Origin: JAFKKS01 sp039808325
Lineage (GTDB): Bacteria; Pseudomonadota; Alphaproteobacteria; Rhizobiales; Xanthobacteraceae
Direction: 5' to 3'
Length of the DNA: 9,764 nucleotides
Assembly: GCA_039808325.1 (NCBI GenBank)
Contig: JBDHSU010000141.1
Coordinates: 1-9,764 of the forward strand
Of this stretch, positions 1-5,879 are shown in pieces (the first letter of the stretch is position 1; each line of letters starts with the position of its first letter). The notes beneath the pieces were generated by a model. That model had not been told where the DNA came from. It did no database searches and was given only the letters and a program-made list of their open reading frames with translations. Made by a program: the position numbers and the translations under genes.

Positions 1-525
1 GGCCTTCGCCAGCGCGTCATGATCGCCATGGCGCTGATGTGCAATCCATCATTTCTCGTCGCAGACGAACCGACGACGGCGCTGGATGTGACAATTCAAG
101 CGCAGGTGTTGCGCCTATTGGCCGATTTGCGCGAAGAATTCGGACTGACGCTGCTGCTGATCACCCACGATCTCGGCTTGGTTAGCAGGATCGCGGATCG
201 CGTTCTCGTCATGTATGGCGGACAGATCGTCGAGGCAGGCACAGCTCGCCGTGTATTGACGCAGCCATCTCACCCCTACACTCAAGGGCTTCTCGATTGT
301 CTACCGGCGCCAAGCGCCGCTCGCGGCGGTCAGCGTTTGGGGACGATCCCCGGGCGGGTTCCGACGTTGATCGGCACGCTGGAAGGGTGCAGCTTTCGCA
401 ACCGATGCAGCCATACGATGCCGGCTTGCGCCCGCGGCTCGATCGCCGAACGAGCGGAGTCGTCCGAGCATCTTTATCGCTGCCTGCTGGAGCCGGACCA
501 CCTCATGCGAAGTCATTGCGCATGA
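1..525 (+). CDS. Oligo/dipeptide ABC transporter ATP-binding protein (DppD/OppD type), 5' end missing
   Basis: This is the C-terminal 174 residues of a peptide-importer ATPase whose 5' end lies before the window. It would hydrolyse ATP at the cytoplasmic face of the membrane, paired with the next gene product, to drive uptake of short peptides. The window opens at the end of the ABC signature (G-LRQRVMIAMAL, normally preceded by LSG). Walker B follows (FLVADEPTTALD, catalytic Glu at 67-69), then the H-loop (LLITHDLGLV, His at 166-168). The C-terminal extension has the HPYTQGLL segment and a cysteine cluster (GCSFRNRC, then two more Cys) typical of the OppD/DppD/OppF/DppF class. In at least one family structure that cluster binds an iron-sulfur cluster. 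The stop TGA overlaps the next start in ATGA, so the two are translationally coupled. The exact substrate (dipeptide, oligopeptide, nickel, glutathione) cannot be told from the ATPase. Confidence 0.95.
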   Translation, partial: GLRQRVMIAMALMCNPSFLVADEPTTALDVTIQAQVLRLLADLREEFGLTLLLITHDLGLVSRIADRVLVMYGGQIVEAGTARRVLTQPSHPYTQGLLDCLPAPSAARGGQRLGTIPGRVPTLIGTLEGCSFRNRCSHTMPACARGSIAERAESSEHLYRCLLEPDHLMRSHCA

Positions 526-1487
526 GTGCTCCTGCCGACCCTGTGCTCGAACTTCGCTCCGTAACGCGGCGCTTCGAAGGCCGCGCGGGCCTCTTCCGAC
601 GGTCCCAATCCACTACCGCAGTCGACGATATCTCCCTGGCGTTGAGGAGCGGCGAAGTCCTGGGCCTGGTTGGCGAATCAGGATGCGGGAAGAGTACCGT
701 CGCGAAACTCCTGCTCGGCCTGCTTGAGCCGACATCCGGCGAAGTCTTCGTTGGGGGACAGCTCCTCAAGGATATCTCAGCGAGGGAGATATCGCGAAAG
801 ATCCAGCCTGTCTTTCAGGACCCCTATTCGTCTCTGAATCCGCGCCAACGCATCGCGGACATAGTGACCCTGCCGTTGCGCGTCCACGGAATCGCGGATC
901 GGGCAACCCAGCGGGAGATGTGCGCTGCAATGCTAGAGCGTGTCGGATTGCCGAAACGCATTCTCGGTGCCTACCCGAATCAGCTTTCAGGCGGTCAGCG
1001 CCAGCGTGTGGCGATTGCGCGGGCCTTGATCATCAAGCCTTCGGTTCTAATCCTCGATGAGCCGACCAGCGCTTTGGATGTCTCGGTTCAATCGCAGATT
1101 CTCAACCTGCTGATGGATTTGCGCGACGAATACGGTCTCACCTATCTGATGATCAGTCACAACCTCGCGGTCGTCGAAGCTCTGGCAACGCGAGCGGCCG
1201 TTATGTATTTCGGCCGGATCGTGGAAGAAGGTCCGGCCGACTTTCTGTTTCAATCGCCGCGGCATCCCTATACGCAGGCTCTGCTGGCGGCCGTGCTGAC
1301 GGCGGATGTCGACCTTGGATTGCCGGAAACGCGGCTTGCCGACGAATTTCCCGATCCGCGAAATCCGCCGTCCGGCTGCAGCTTGCATCCGCGATGTAAA
1401 TCGCGTCTCGACATCTGCTCGTCGACGCGACCGTCGACCGTCCACGACGAATCCGGCTCCGTGGAATGTCATTTGTACTCGGCTTAA
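522..1487 (+). CDS. Oligo/dipeptide ABC transporter ATP-binding protein (DppF/OppF type)
   Basis: This 321-residue protein is the second nucleotide-binding subunit of the peptide importer and has the usual length for DppF/OppF. I chose the ATG inside the ATGA overlap with the previous gene; an in-frame start at 297 would lie deep inside that gene and add an unrelated tail. Walker A is GESGCGKST (51-59), the Q-loop FQDPYSSLNP (98-107), the signature LSGGQRQR (155-162), Walker B VLILDE (175-180, catalytic Glu180) and the switch His is His213. The C-terminal peptide-transporter extension carries HPYTQALLAA (248-257) and the cysteines of GCSLHPRC (285-292), followed by two more Cys. Every catalytic element is intact. 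It forms a heterodimer with the preceding ATPase; the permeases and binding protein are presumably upstream, outside the window. The dipeptidase gene starts 46 bp after its stop, consistent with one operon. Confidence 0.96.
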   Translation: MSAPADPVLELRSVTRRFEGRAGLFRRSQSTTAVDDISLALRSGEVLGLVGESGCGKSTVAKLLLGLLEPTSGEVFVGGQLLKDISAREISRKIQPVFQDPYSSLNPRQRIADIVTLPLRVHGIADRATQREMCAAMLERVGLPKRILGAYPNQLSGGQRQRVAIARALIIKPSVLILDEPTSALDVSVQSQILNLLMDLRDEYGLTYLMISHNLAVVEALATRAAVMYFGRIVEEGPADFLFQSPRHPYTQALLAAVLTADVDLGLPETRLADEFPDPRNPPSGCSLHPRCKSRLDICSSTRPSTVHDESGSVECHLYSA

Positions 1488-1533
1488 CCCCAATCCTTGA
1501 CACTCTAATCATCGACCCAAGGGAGACGCATAG

Positions 1534-2541
1534 ATGACAAAAGATGCGGAACGGATTCATCGGGAGGCGATTGTGATCGACGCCGTCTGCCCGCTTTTGC
1601 AGAAGAAGCAGTTCATCAATTGGTACCAGGAAGGCGGCGCCACGGCGATCGCTCCGACCGTCGGAATTGCGCAGCCTGCCGGAGAAGCCCTGAAAGGGAT
1701 CGGCGCCTGGATGCGTCTTATCGATGAGCGTGACGATCTCGTTCTGGTGAAGCGGGCTTCCGATGTCGAACGGGCCAAGGCCGAGAAAAAGACGGGCATC
1801 ATTTTGCACTTTCAAGGAACCGGGCCGATAGAAGACGAGCTCGACCTTGTTTATGCCTGGAAAGCGATGGGGGTTGGGATCATCCAACTTTGCTACAATC
1901 TCAAAAACCGCATCGGTGATGGCGCACAGGAACGAACTGACGCGGGACTGAGCTATTTCGGCCTGGACTTCGTGCGTCAGTGCAATGCAGCGCGAGTTAT
2001 CGTTGATTGCTCTCACACCGGCTATCGCACTACGATGGAAGCCATTGAAGCCTCAACGCGGCCGACTGTGATCTCGCACGCCAATTGTCGCGCGGTTCAC
2101 AATAACGCACGCAATATTAAGGACGATCAGATCAAGGCGATCGCGGCAACGAGAGGCTTGGTCGGCACGGTGGGCTTTCCGGCATTTGTCGCCGATGGCA
2201 CACGACCTACGATCGACCAGTTCATTGACCATATCGCCTATATCGCAGATCTTGTCGGCATCGATCATACGGGTCTGGGCATCGATTACTATCCAAGCAT
2301 GGACCAAGCATGCACGCTTGAAGAAGCTCAGACTTATTACAACTATTCGATCACTAATGGTCGTTGGCGGGACGACGCCTATCCGCCGCCCCCGCACTAC
2401 TATCCGGCCGGCATCGAAACGCCACGCACGCTTTACAATCTCACGGCGCGCATGCTCGAGCGAGATTTCTCCGAGTCGGACGTCAAGAAGGTGCTGGGTG
2501 GCAATTGGATGCGGGTTTACAGAGACGTTTGGGGGAGTTGA
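1534..2541 (+). CDS. Membrane dipeptidase (peptidase family M19) homologue with altered metal site
   Basis: This 335-residue cytoplasmic protein (no signal peptide or membrane segment seen) belongs to the renal-dipeptidase family, TIM-barrel zinc hydrolases that cleave dipeptides. Family landmarks are FGLDFVRQCN (142-151), VDCSHTGYRTT (158-168), VISHANCRAVHNNARN (179-194), the GID segment near 249-251, and a C-terminal VLGGNWMRVYRDVW. His161 and His182 match the two conserved metal-binding histidines. The N-terminal His-x-Asp pair, normally after a V-[IV]-D stretch, is replaced by VIDAVCP (14-20), and the bridging Glu (usually in an EGG stretch) appears as Gln94 in LHFQGTG. So the binuclear site is incomplete or rebuilt, and activity on ordinary dipeptides is uncertain. 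The start is supported by AAGGGAGA at 1519-1526. Position right after a peptide importer suggests a role in handling imported peptides or amino-acid conjugates. Confidence 0.9.
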   Translation: MTKDAERIHREAIVIDAVCPLLQKKQFINWYQEGGATAIAPTVGIAQPAGEALKGIGAWMRLIDERDDLVLVKRASDVERAKAEKKTGIILHFQGTGPIEDELDLVYAWKAMGVGIIQLCYNLKNRIGDGAQERTDAGLSYFGLDFVRQCNAARVIVDCSHTGYRTTMEAIEASTRPTVISHANCRAVHNNARNIKDDQIKAIAATRGLVGTVGFPAFVADGTRPTIDQFIDHIAYIADLVGIDHTGLGIDYYPSMDQACTLEEAQTYYNYSITNGRWRDDAYPPPPHYYPAGIETPRTLYNLTARMLERDFSESDVKKVLGGNWMRVYRDVWGS

Positions 2542-2602
2542 GAGGCAACACTTGATAACCGCTCCCTATGTCTTGGAAGCAGCTAAGTAAGCTCGCGCAA
2601 TA

Positions 2603-2628
2603 GGGGGCGCCGCTCGTCGGACGCCTCC
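2603..2628 (+). terminator. Possible hairpin after the dipeptidase gene
   Basis: GGGGGCG (2603-2609) can pair with CGCCTCC (2622-2628), with one G-U pair. Inner CCG/CGG bases extend the stem past a bulged A. It lies about 60 nt after the dipeptidase stop, where a transcript end would be reasonable. There is no run of T after it, so it is weak as an intrinsic terminator and could be chance in G+C-rich DNA. Apart from this, 2542-2784 shows no gene I can support. Confidence 0.25.
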
Positions 2629-2784
2629 ACCTCCCATTCGACAATCAATCCATCGTTCTATGAAACCGAATTGCTTCGAGTCTTTATTTTATCGCGTTTT
2701 TCTACGTGAACCGATATCCATTTCGTTCGCCTGAAGCTTTCGGTGTAGGCCGTCCGCCTAACGCGACGCCTCGATAACTCATCT

Positions 2785-2790
2785 AAGGAC
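2785..2790 (+). promoter_or_regulatory. Ribosome binding site of the DapA-superfamily gene
   Basis: AAGGAC lies close to two consecutive ATG codons (2794 and 2797). The gap from AAGGA is 4 nt to the first ATG and 7 nt to the second, so initiation at the second is at least as likely. The protein would differ by one Met. Confidence 0.55.
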
Positions 2791-2793
2791 AAC

Positions 2794-3759
2794 ATGATGC
2801 GCGCACAGGTTTTTTCAGGCTGCATGCCTGCTTTGATGACCCCCTGTACCGAGGATCGCAAACCCGACTTCGATGCTCTCGTACGAAAAGGAAAAGAATT
2901 GATCGCGGCCGGCATGTCTGCGGTCGTCTATTGCGGTTCGATGGGGGACTGGCCGTTGCTTACCGACGCACAACGCATGGAGGGCGTCGAGCGCCTGGTT
3001 AAAGCCGGCGTTCCGGTCATCGCCGGCACGGGCGCAGTCAACACGGCCGCAGCAGTCGCGCACGCCTCACATGCTCAGAAAGTCGGCGCGCATGGCCTGA
3101 TGGTCATTCCCAGGGTGCTCTCACGCGGTAGTGTCATCGTTGCGCAGAAGAATCACTTCAAGGCGATCCTTGCGGCTGCGTCCGACTTACCGGCGGTGAT
3201 TTACAATAGCCCCTACTACGGCTTTGCGACGCGCGCGGACCTATTTTTCGCCCTGCGGGCAGAGCACCCGAACCTTGTCGGCTTCAAGGAATTTGGCGGC
3301 GCGGCGGATATGCGTTATGCGGCCGAGAACATCACCAGCCGCGATGACGATGTTTCACTCATGATCGGAGTGGATACCTGTGTCGTCCACGGCGTCGTGA
3401 ATTGCGGAGCGACCGGCGCCATCACGGGCATCGGCTGCGTTTTGCCAAAAGAGGTGCTGCATCTCTTTAGCCTCAGCCAAGCGGCCGCAAAGGGGGATGT
3501 CGAAGCGCGGCAACACGCGCTGGAACTGGAGGCGGCCCTCGCTATCTTGTCCTCCTTCGACGAAAGCCCGGATCTGGTGCTCTACTTCAAATACTTGATG
3601 GTGCTGAAGGGAAACCTCGAATACAAGCTGCACTTTAACGAAACCGACGCCCTCACCGACAGCCAGCGCGGATATGCCGAAGCGCAGTTGAAGTTATTCG
3701 AGGCATGGTATGCCCAGTGGTCGAAGCAGCCGGGCGCGGCTCCCAAAAGCTCGCATTAG
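2794..3759 (+). CDS. DapA/NAL-superfamily lyase or deaminase, possibly pyrroline-4-hydroxy-2-carboxylate deaminase
   Basis: This 321-residue soluble protein is a (beta/alpha)8-barrel enzyme of the dihydrodipicolinate synthase/N-acetylneuraminate lyase superfamily, which forms a Schiff base between a lysine and a 2-oxo acid. The Schiff-base lysine is Lys165 in VGFKEFGG and the partner tyrosine is Tyr137 in VIYNSPYYG. The GxxGE substrate loop reads GSMGDW (48-53), so the Thr-Thr pair of true DapA is absent, and the Arg that follows YNVPS in DapA is replaced (YNSPYYG). It is therefore unlikely to make lysine precursors. From memory, closely similar rhizobial proteins are labelled only as DHDPS family, and some relatives act as the HypD/LhpC deaminase of hydroxyproline breakdown. 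That function is plausible beside peptide uptake but not shown; no epimerase or oxidase gene is in the window. The 252-bp gap before it may hold its own promoter. Confidence 0.92.
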   Translation: MMRAQVFSGCMPALMTPCTEDRKPDFDALVRKGKELIAAGMSAVVYCGSMGDWPLLTDAQRMEGVERLVKAGVPVIAGTGAVNTAAAVAHASHAQKVGAHGLMVIPRVLSRGSVIVAQKNHFKAILAAASDLPAVIYNSPYYGFATRADLFFALRAEHPNLVGFKEFGGAADMRYAAENITSRDDDVSLMIGVDTCVVHGVVNCGATGAITGIGCVLPKEVLHLFSLSQAAAKGDVEARQHALELEAALAILSSFDESPDLVLYFKYLMVLKGNLEYKLHFNETDALTDSQRGYAEAQLKLFEAWYAQWSKQPGAAPKSSH

Positions 3760-3987
3760 CGAGATCGTCCCAAGCGAAGGACCGAACCGTGCACTCTACG
3801 CCCGAAAACGCTGCGAAGTATCAGATCGGCCCAATCGGCGTCATTTAAGATGGGATCGGTCGCCATCGCCTCGACCCGATCGAGCGTGACGTAGATAGTT
3901 GTCGTCTTCAATTTTTGATACGACAGCAAAAGCTCGTTGCTGACTCTGCCCTGAGAGGTTGGCCGCGAGCTGCTTCGGGGGCGCAGC
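3760..3987 (-). pseudogene. Possible C-terminal remnant of a tyrosine recombinase/integrase
   Basis: One minus-strand frame is open from a TAG near 3988 down to a TAA ending at 3760, about 75 codons, with no convincing start. It contains NELLLSYQKLKTTTIYVTLD, which resembles the C-terminal box of tyrosine recombinases, LLGHxxxxTTxxYxHL. In that box the tyrosine after TT is the nucleophile and the GH dipeptide is conserved. Here GH reads SY and the final His reads Thr, so even if the origin is right it is probably dead. No catalytic Arg or His-x-x-Arg part is present upstream, and other frames in the same stretch are also open. The call rests on one short motif and is tentative. Confidence 0.27.
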
Positions 3988-4019
3988 TAACCGTCGCGCC
4001 GCGGCGCGCCCGCCGAAGC
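3972..4019. repeat. Strong imperfect inverted repeat (bulged 13-bp stem)
   Basis: The left arm GCTTCGGGGGCGC (3972-3984) pairs with GCGCCCGCCGAAGC (4006-4019) over 13 bp, with one bulged G at 4012. The 21-nt loop overlaps a perfect 14-bp palindrome CGCGCCGCGGCGCG (3995-4008), so two alternative folds are possible. It sits in a gene-poor stretch between the DapA-like gene and the small minus-strand ORF. It could be a dispersed palindromic element or a terminator for the small ORF, which reads toward it. No T-run follows on the minus strand. Confidence 0.55.
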
Positions 4020-4091
4020 GATACGAATGGCGGGAGAGGATAGCCCCCGTTTTCGCGCTTGCATTGATACGTTCCCGGAAATTTTCACACG

Positions 4092-4349
4092 CTATTCCAG
4101 CGCCCTCTCAAGTTTTTCGAGAAAGTCCTTCATTTTATTCCTGTACGTTGCATCATACTCTTGGTCATTCGATCGGATATCTTTGTCGGACCCGAACATC
4201 TGCAATTGTTGATAAATTTCCTGTAAAAGTGGGGCCAATTCGTTCGACACATTCCAATTGACCTTCTGGTAGGCATCATCAAAAGTAATGTCGCCACCAT
4301 CTCTGATGCGTTGGAGAATTCTAACGACCTCACTTGCCCCGTTCTTCAT
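4092..4349 (-). CDS. Small hypothetical protein, 85 residues
   Basis: I do not recognise this protein. It is short and strongly charged with a helical look: MKNGASEVVRILQRI at the start, an acidic middle (DGGDITFDDAYQKV), then a Gln/Leu-rich helix (NELAPLLQEIYQQLQMF) and a charged C-terminal helix (RNKMKDFLEKLERALE). There is no signal peptide, membrane segment or cysteine motif. The composition looks like a folded protein rather than a shadow frame. The local DNA is less G+C-rich than in neighbouring genes, which suggests separate ancestry. It runs opposite to the flanking genes and stands alone. No good Shine-Dalgarno sequence precedes the ATG; the region just before reads GGTGTGCG. An overlapping 67-residue minus-strand frame (4130-4333) is less protein-like. 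Confidence 0.5.
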   Translation of the reverse strand: MKNGASEVVRILQRIRDGGDITFDDAYQKVNWNVSNELAPLLQEIYQQLQMFGSDKDIRSNDQEYDATYRNKMKDFLEKLERALE

Positions 4350-4480
4350 CGCACACCAATCACTGGTTTTTCAGAGTCCGGCGGAGACATAGTTGGAACG
4401 AACTGAGACCGGGTCCGATCGCCTATAGACACACGAGTTGGTATCGAACGCCTCGTCTCCCATGGGCGCGGTCGAATGAC

Positions 4481-4521
4481 TTGATATATCGCGGCGCCCC
4501 TGTCGTATCTTTGTCGACAGG
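4481..4521 (+). promoter_or_regulatory. Possible promoter with palindrome before the Ntn hydrolase gene
   Basis: TTGATA (4481-4486) could be a -35 element with TATCTT (4506-4511) as a weak -10; the spacing is 19 bp, longer than ideal. The -10 candidate lies in the loop of a perfect 7-bp inverted repeat, CCTGTCG (4499-4505) and CGACAGG (4515-4521), which ends 40 nt before the start codon. The repeat could be an operator or a 5'-leader hairpin. The rest of 4350-4561 shows no gene I can support. Confidence 0.3.
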
Positions 4522-4561
4522 CTCTAAGATGCGCCCGCAATGATCAGAGAAAGGGTTCGCG

Positions 4562-5626
4562 ATGTCACCGAAGTGTTCGCGCGCGTCACGTTGCGCCGCC
4601 GTCTTCGTCTCCGCAAATATGCTCTTTTCCCCCACGGCCGAGGCTTGCACGCGCTTCGTCTACCATGGCGCCAGCGGCGAGGTCATCACCGCGCGCTCGA
4701 TGGACTGGAAGGTGGATATCGGCACGAACCTCTGGGTATTTCCACGCGGCATGCAACGGTCGGGCGAAGCCGGACCGAACTCCATCGGGTGGACATCGAA
4801 ATACGGCAGCGTAATTGCGTCGGGCTACGATATTTCGACAACCGACGGCATGAACGAGAGGGGCCTCGTCGCCAACGTGCTGTGGCTGGTCGAGTCCGCC
4901 TACCCGAAATACGACGGCAAGTCGCCCGGATTGTCGATCGCGGCTTGGGCGCAATATGTGCTCGACAATTTCGCCACCGTGCGGGACGCGGTCGATGCGC
5001 TGGCAAAGACCCCCTTCACCATCGTCACGGACAAGGTGCCTGGCCAGGACAGGCTCGCCACGCTGCACCTCTCGCTCTCGGACGCGACCGGCGACAGCGC
5101 GATCATCGAATATATCGACGGCAAGCAGGTCATCCATCATAGCCGCGACTATCAGGTGATGACGAACTCGCCGATCTTCGAAAAGCAGCTCGCGATGGAG
5201 GAATACTGGAAACAGATCGGCGGCACCGTCATGCTGCCTGGTACGAACCGCGCATCAGACCGCTTCGCGCGCGCCTCCTTCTATGTGAACGCAATTCCGA
5301 AGAGCGAGAAGCCGGTGGAGGCTATCGCGAGCGTCTTCAGCGTGATCCGTAACGTCTCAGTTCCGTTCGGCATCACCACACCCGATCAACCCAACATCTC
5401 ATCGACCCGTTGGCGCACGGTGTCCGACCAGAAGCGCAAGCTGTATTTCTTCGAGTCGGCGCTCACGCCAAACATATTCTGGGTTGACCTGACGAAACTC
5501 GACTTCTCCGAAAAGACCGGGAAGGTCATGAGGCTCGATCTCGGCCCCGATCAGATGCGTATCTATTCCGGCATGGCCAACGACCAATTCAAAGAAGCCA
5601 AGCCCTTCAAATTTCTCGGTCTATGA
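4562..5626 (+). CDS. Secreted linear-amide C-N hydrolase (penicillin V acylase/choloylglycine hydrolase family)
   Basis: This 354-residue precursor is an Ntn hydrolase that cuts linear amides such as penicillin V, bile-salt conjugates or, in some Gram-negative members, N-acyl homoserine lactones. The first 28 residues form a signal peptide: a basic start, a short hydrophobic core (CAAVFVSANMLF) and an Ala-x-Ala site (AEA, 26-28). Cleavage would leave Cys29 as the N-terminal nucleophile, as the family requires, so the mature enzyme should be periplasmic. In family numbering, Arg45 and Asp48 (ARSMDW) match Arg18 and Asp21, Asn202 (TNSPIFEKQL) matches Asn175, and Arg234 (in ASDRFAR) probably matches Arg228; all are present. 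The GMNERGL segment is also typical. The start is supported by GAGAAAGGG at 4547-4555. The gene is monocistronic and ends convergently with the P-type ATPase. The true substrate cannot be read from the sequence. Confidence 0.94.
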   Translation: MSPKCSRASRCAAVFVSANMLFSPTAEACTRFVYHGASGEVITARSMDWKVDIGTNLWVFPRGMQRSGEAGPNSIGWTSKYGSVIASGYDISTTDGMNERGLVANVLWLVESAYPKYDGKSPGLSIAAWAQYVLDNFATVRDAVDALAKTPFTIVTDKVPGQDRLATLHLSLSDATGDSAIIEYIDGKQVIHHSRDYQVMTNSPIFEKQLAMEEYWKQIGGTVMLPGTNRASDRFARASFYVNAIPKSEKPVEAIASVFSVIRNVSVPFGITTPDQPNISSTRWRTVSDQKRKLYFFESALTPNIFWVDLTKLDFSEKTGKVMRLDLGPDQMRIYSGMANDQFKEAKPFKFLGL

Positions 5627-5808
5627 GCGGACCGAACCTCTCCTTCGAAAAAGCCGGAAAAGCCAAACACGACTGGAAGGGTTTTTTCACGGGCGCCAGT
5701 TTCGGCTCCTGGACGATTGCTCATCACGCGCCCGTTGCCAGTTCCAACCTCCTTTCGCGAAGTATTGGAGGCGCGGATCGATCCGGCGCAAAAGCGGCCG
5801 CAGACGAT

Positions 5809-5844
5809 CCGCCGCCACCGCGACGGGAAATTCGGCGGCGGCGG
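5809..5844 (-). terminator. Possible terminator hairpin after the P-type ATPase gene
   Basis: CCGCCGCC (5809-5816) and GGCGGCGG (5837-5844) form a perfect 8-bp stem with a 20-nt loop, starting 35 nt past the ATPase stop on the minus strand. There is no adjacent T-run, so it may not act alone. The rest of the convergent gap (5627-5879) contains open frames but none resembling a protein I can support. Confidence 0.28.
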
Positions 5845-5879
5845 TCCGACGGTGGAACCGAGGGTACGACAGCGCGCCG

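Noticed and set aside
297..521. In-frame upstream extension of the second ATPase gene
   Set aside because: It lies fully inside the first ATPase gene and adds low-complexity Arg-rich residues unlike the family; the ATGA start at 522 fits family length.
1201..2016. Long minus-strand frame of 271 codons
   Set aside because: It runs antisense to two well-supported genes, spans their junction and resembles no protein family; a G+C-rich shadow frame.
2542..2784. Riboswitch or sigma70 promoter before the DapA-like gene
   Set aside because: No recognisable aptamer fold and no -35/-10 pair with acceptable spacing; the AT-rich patch near 2671-2702 alone is not enough.
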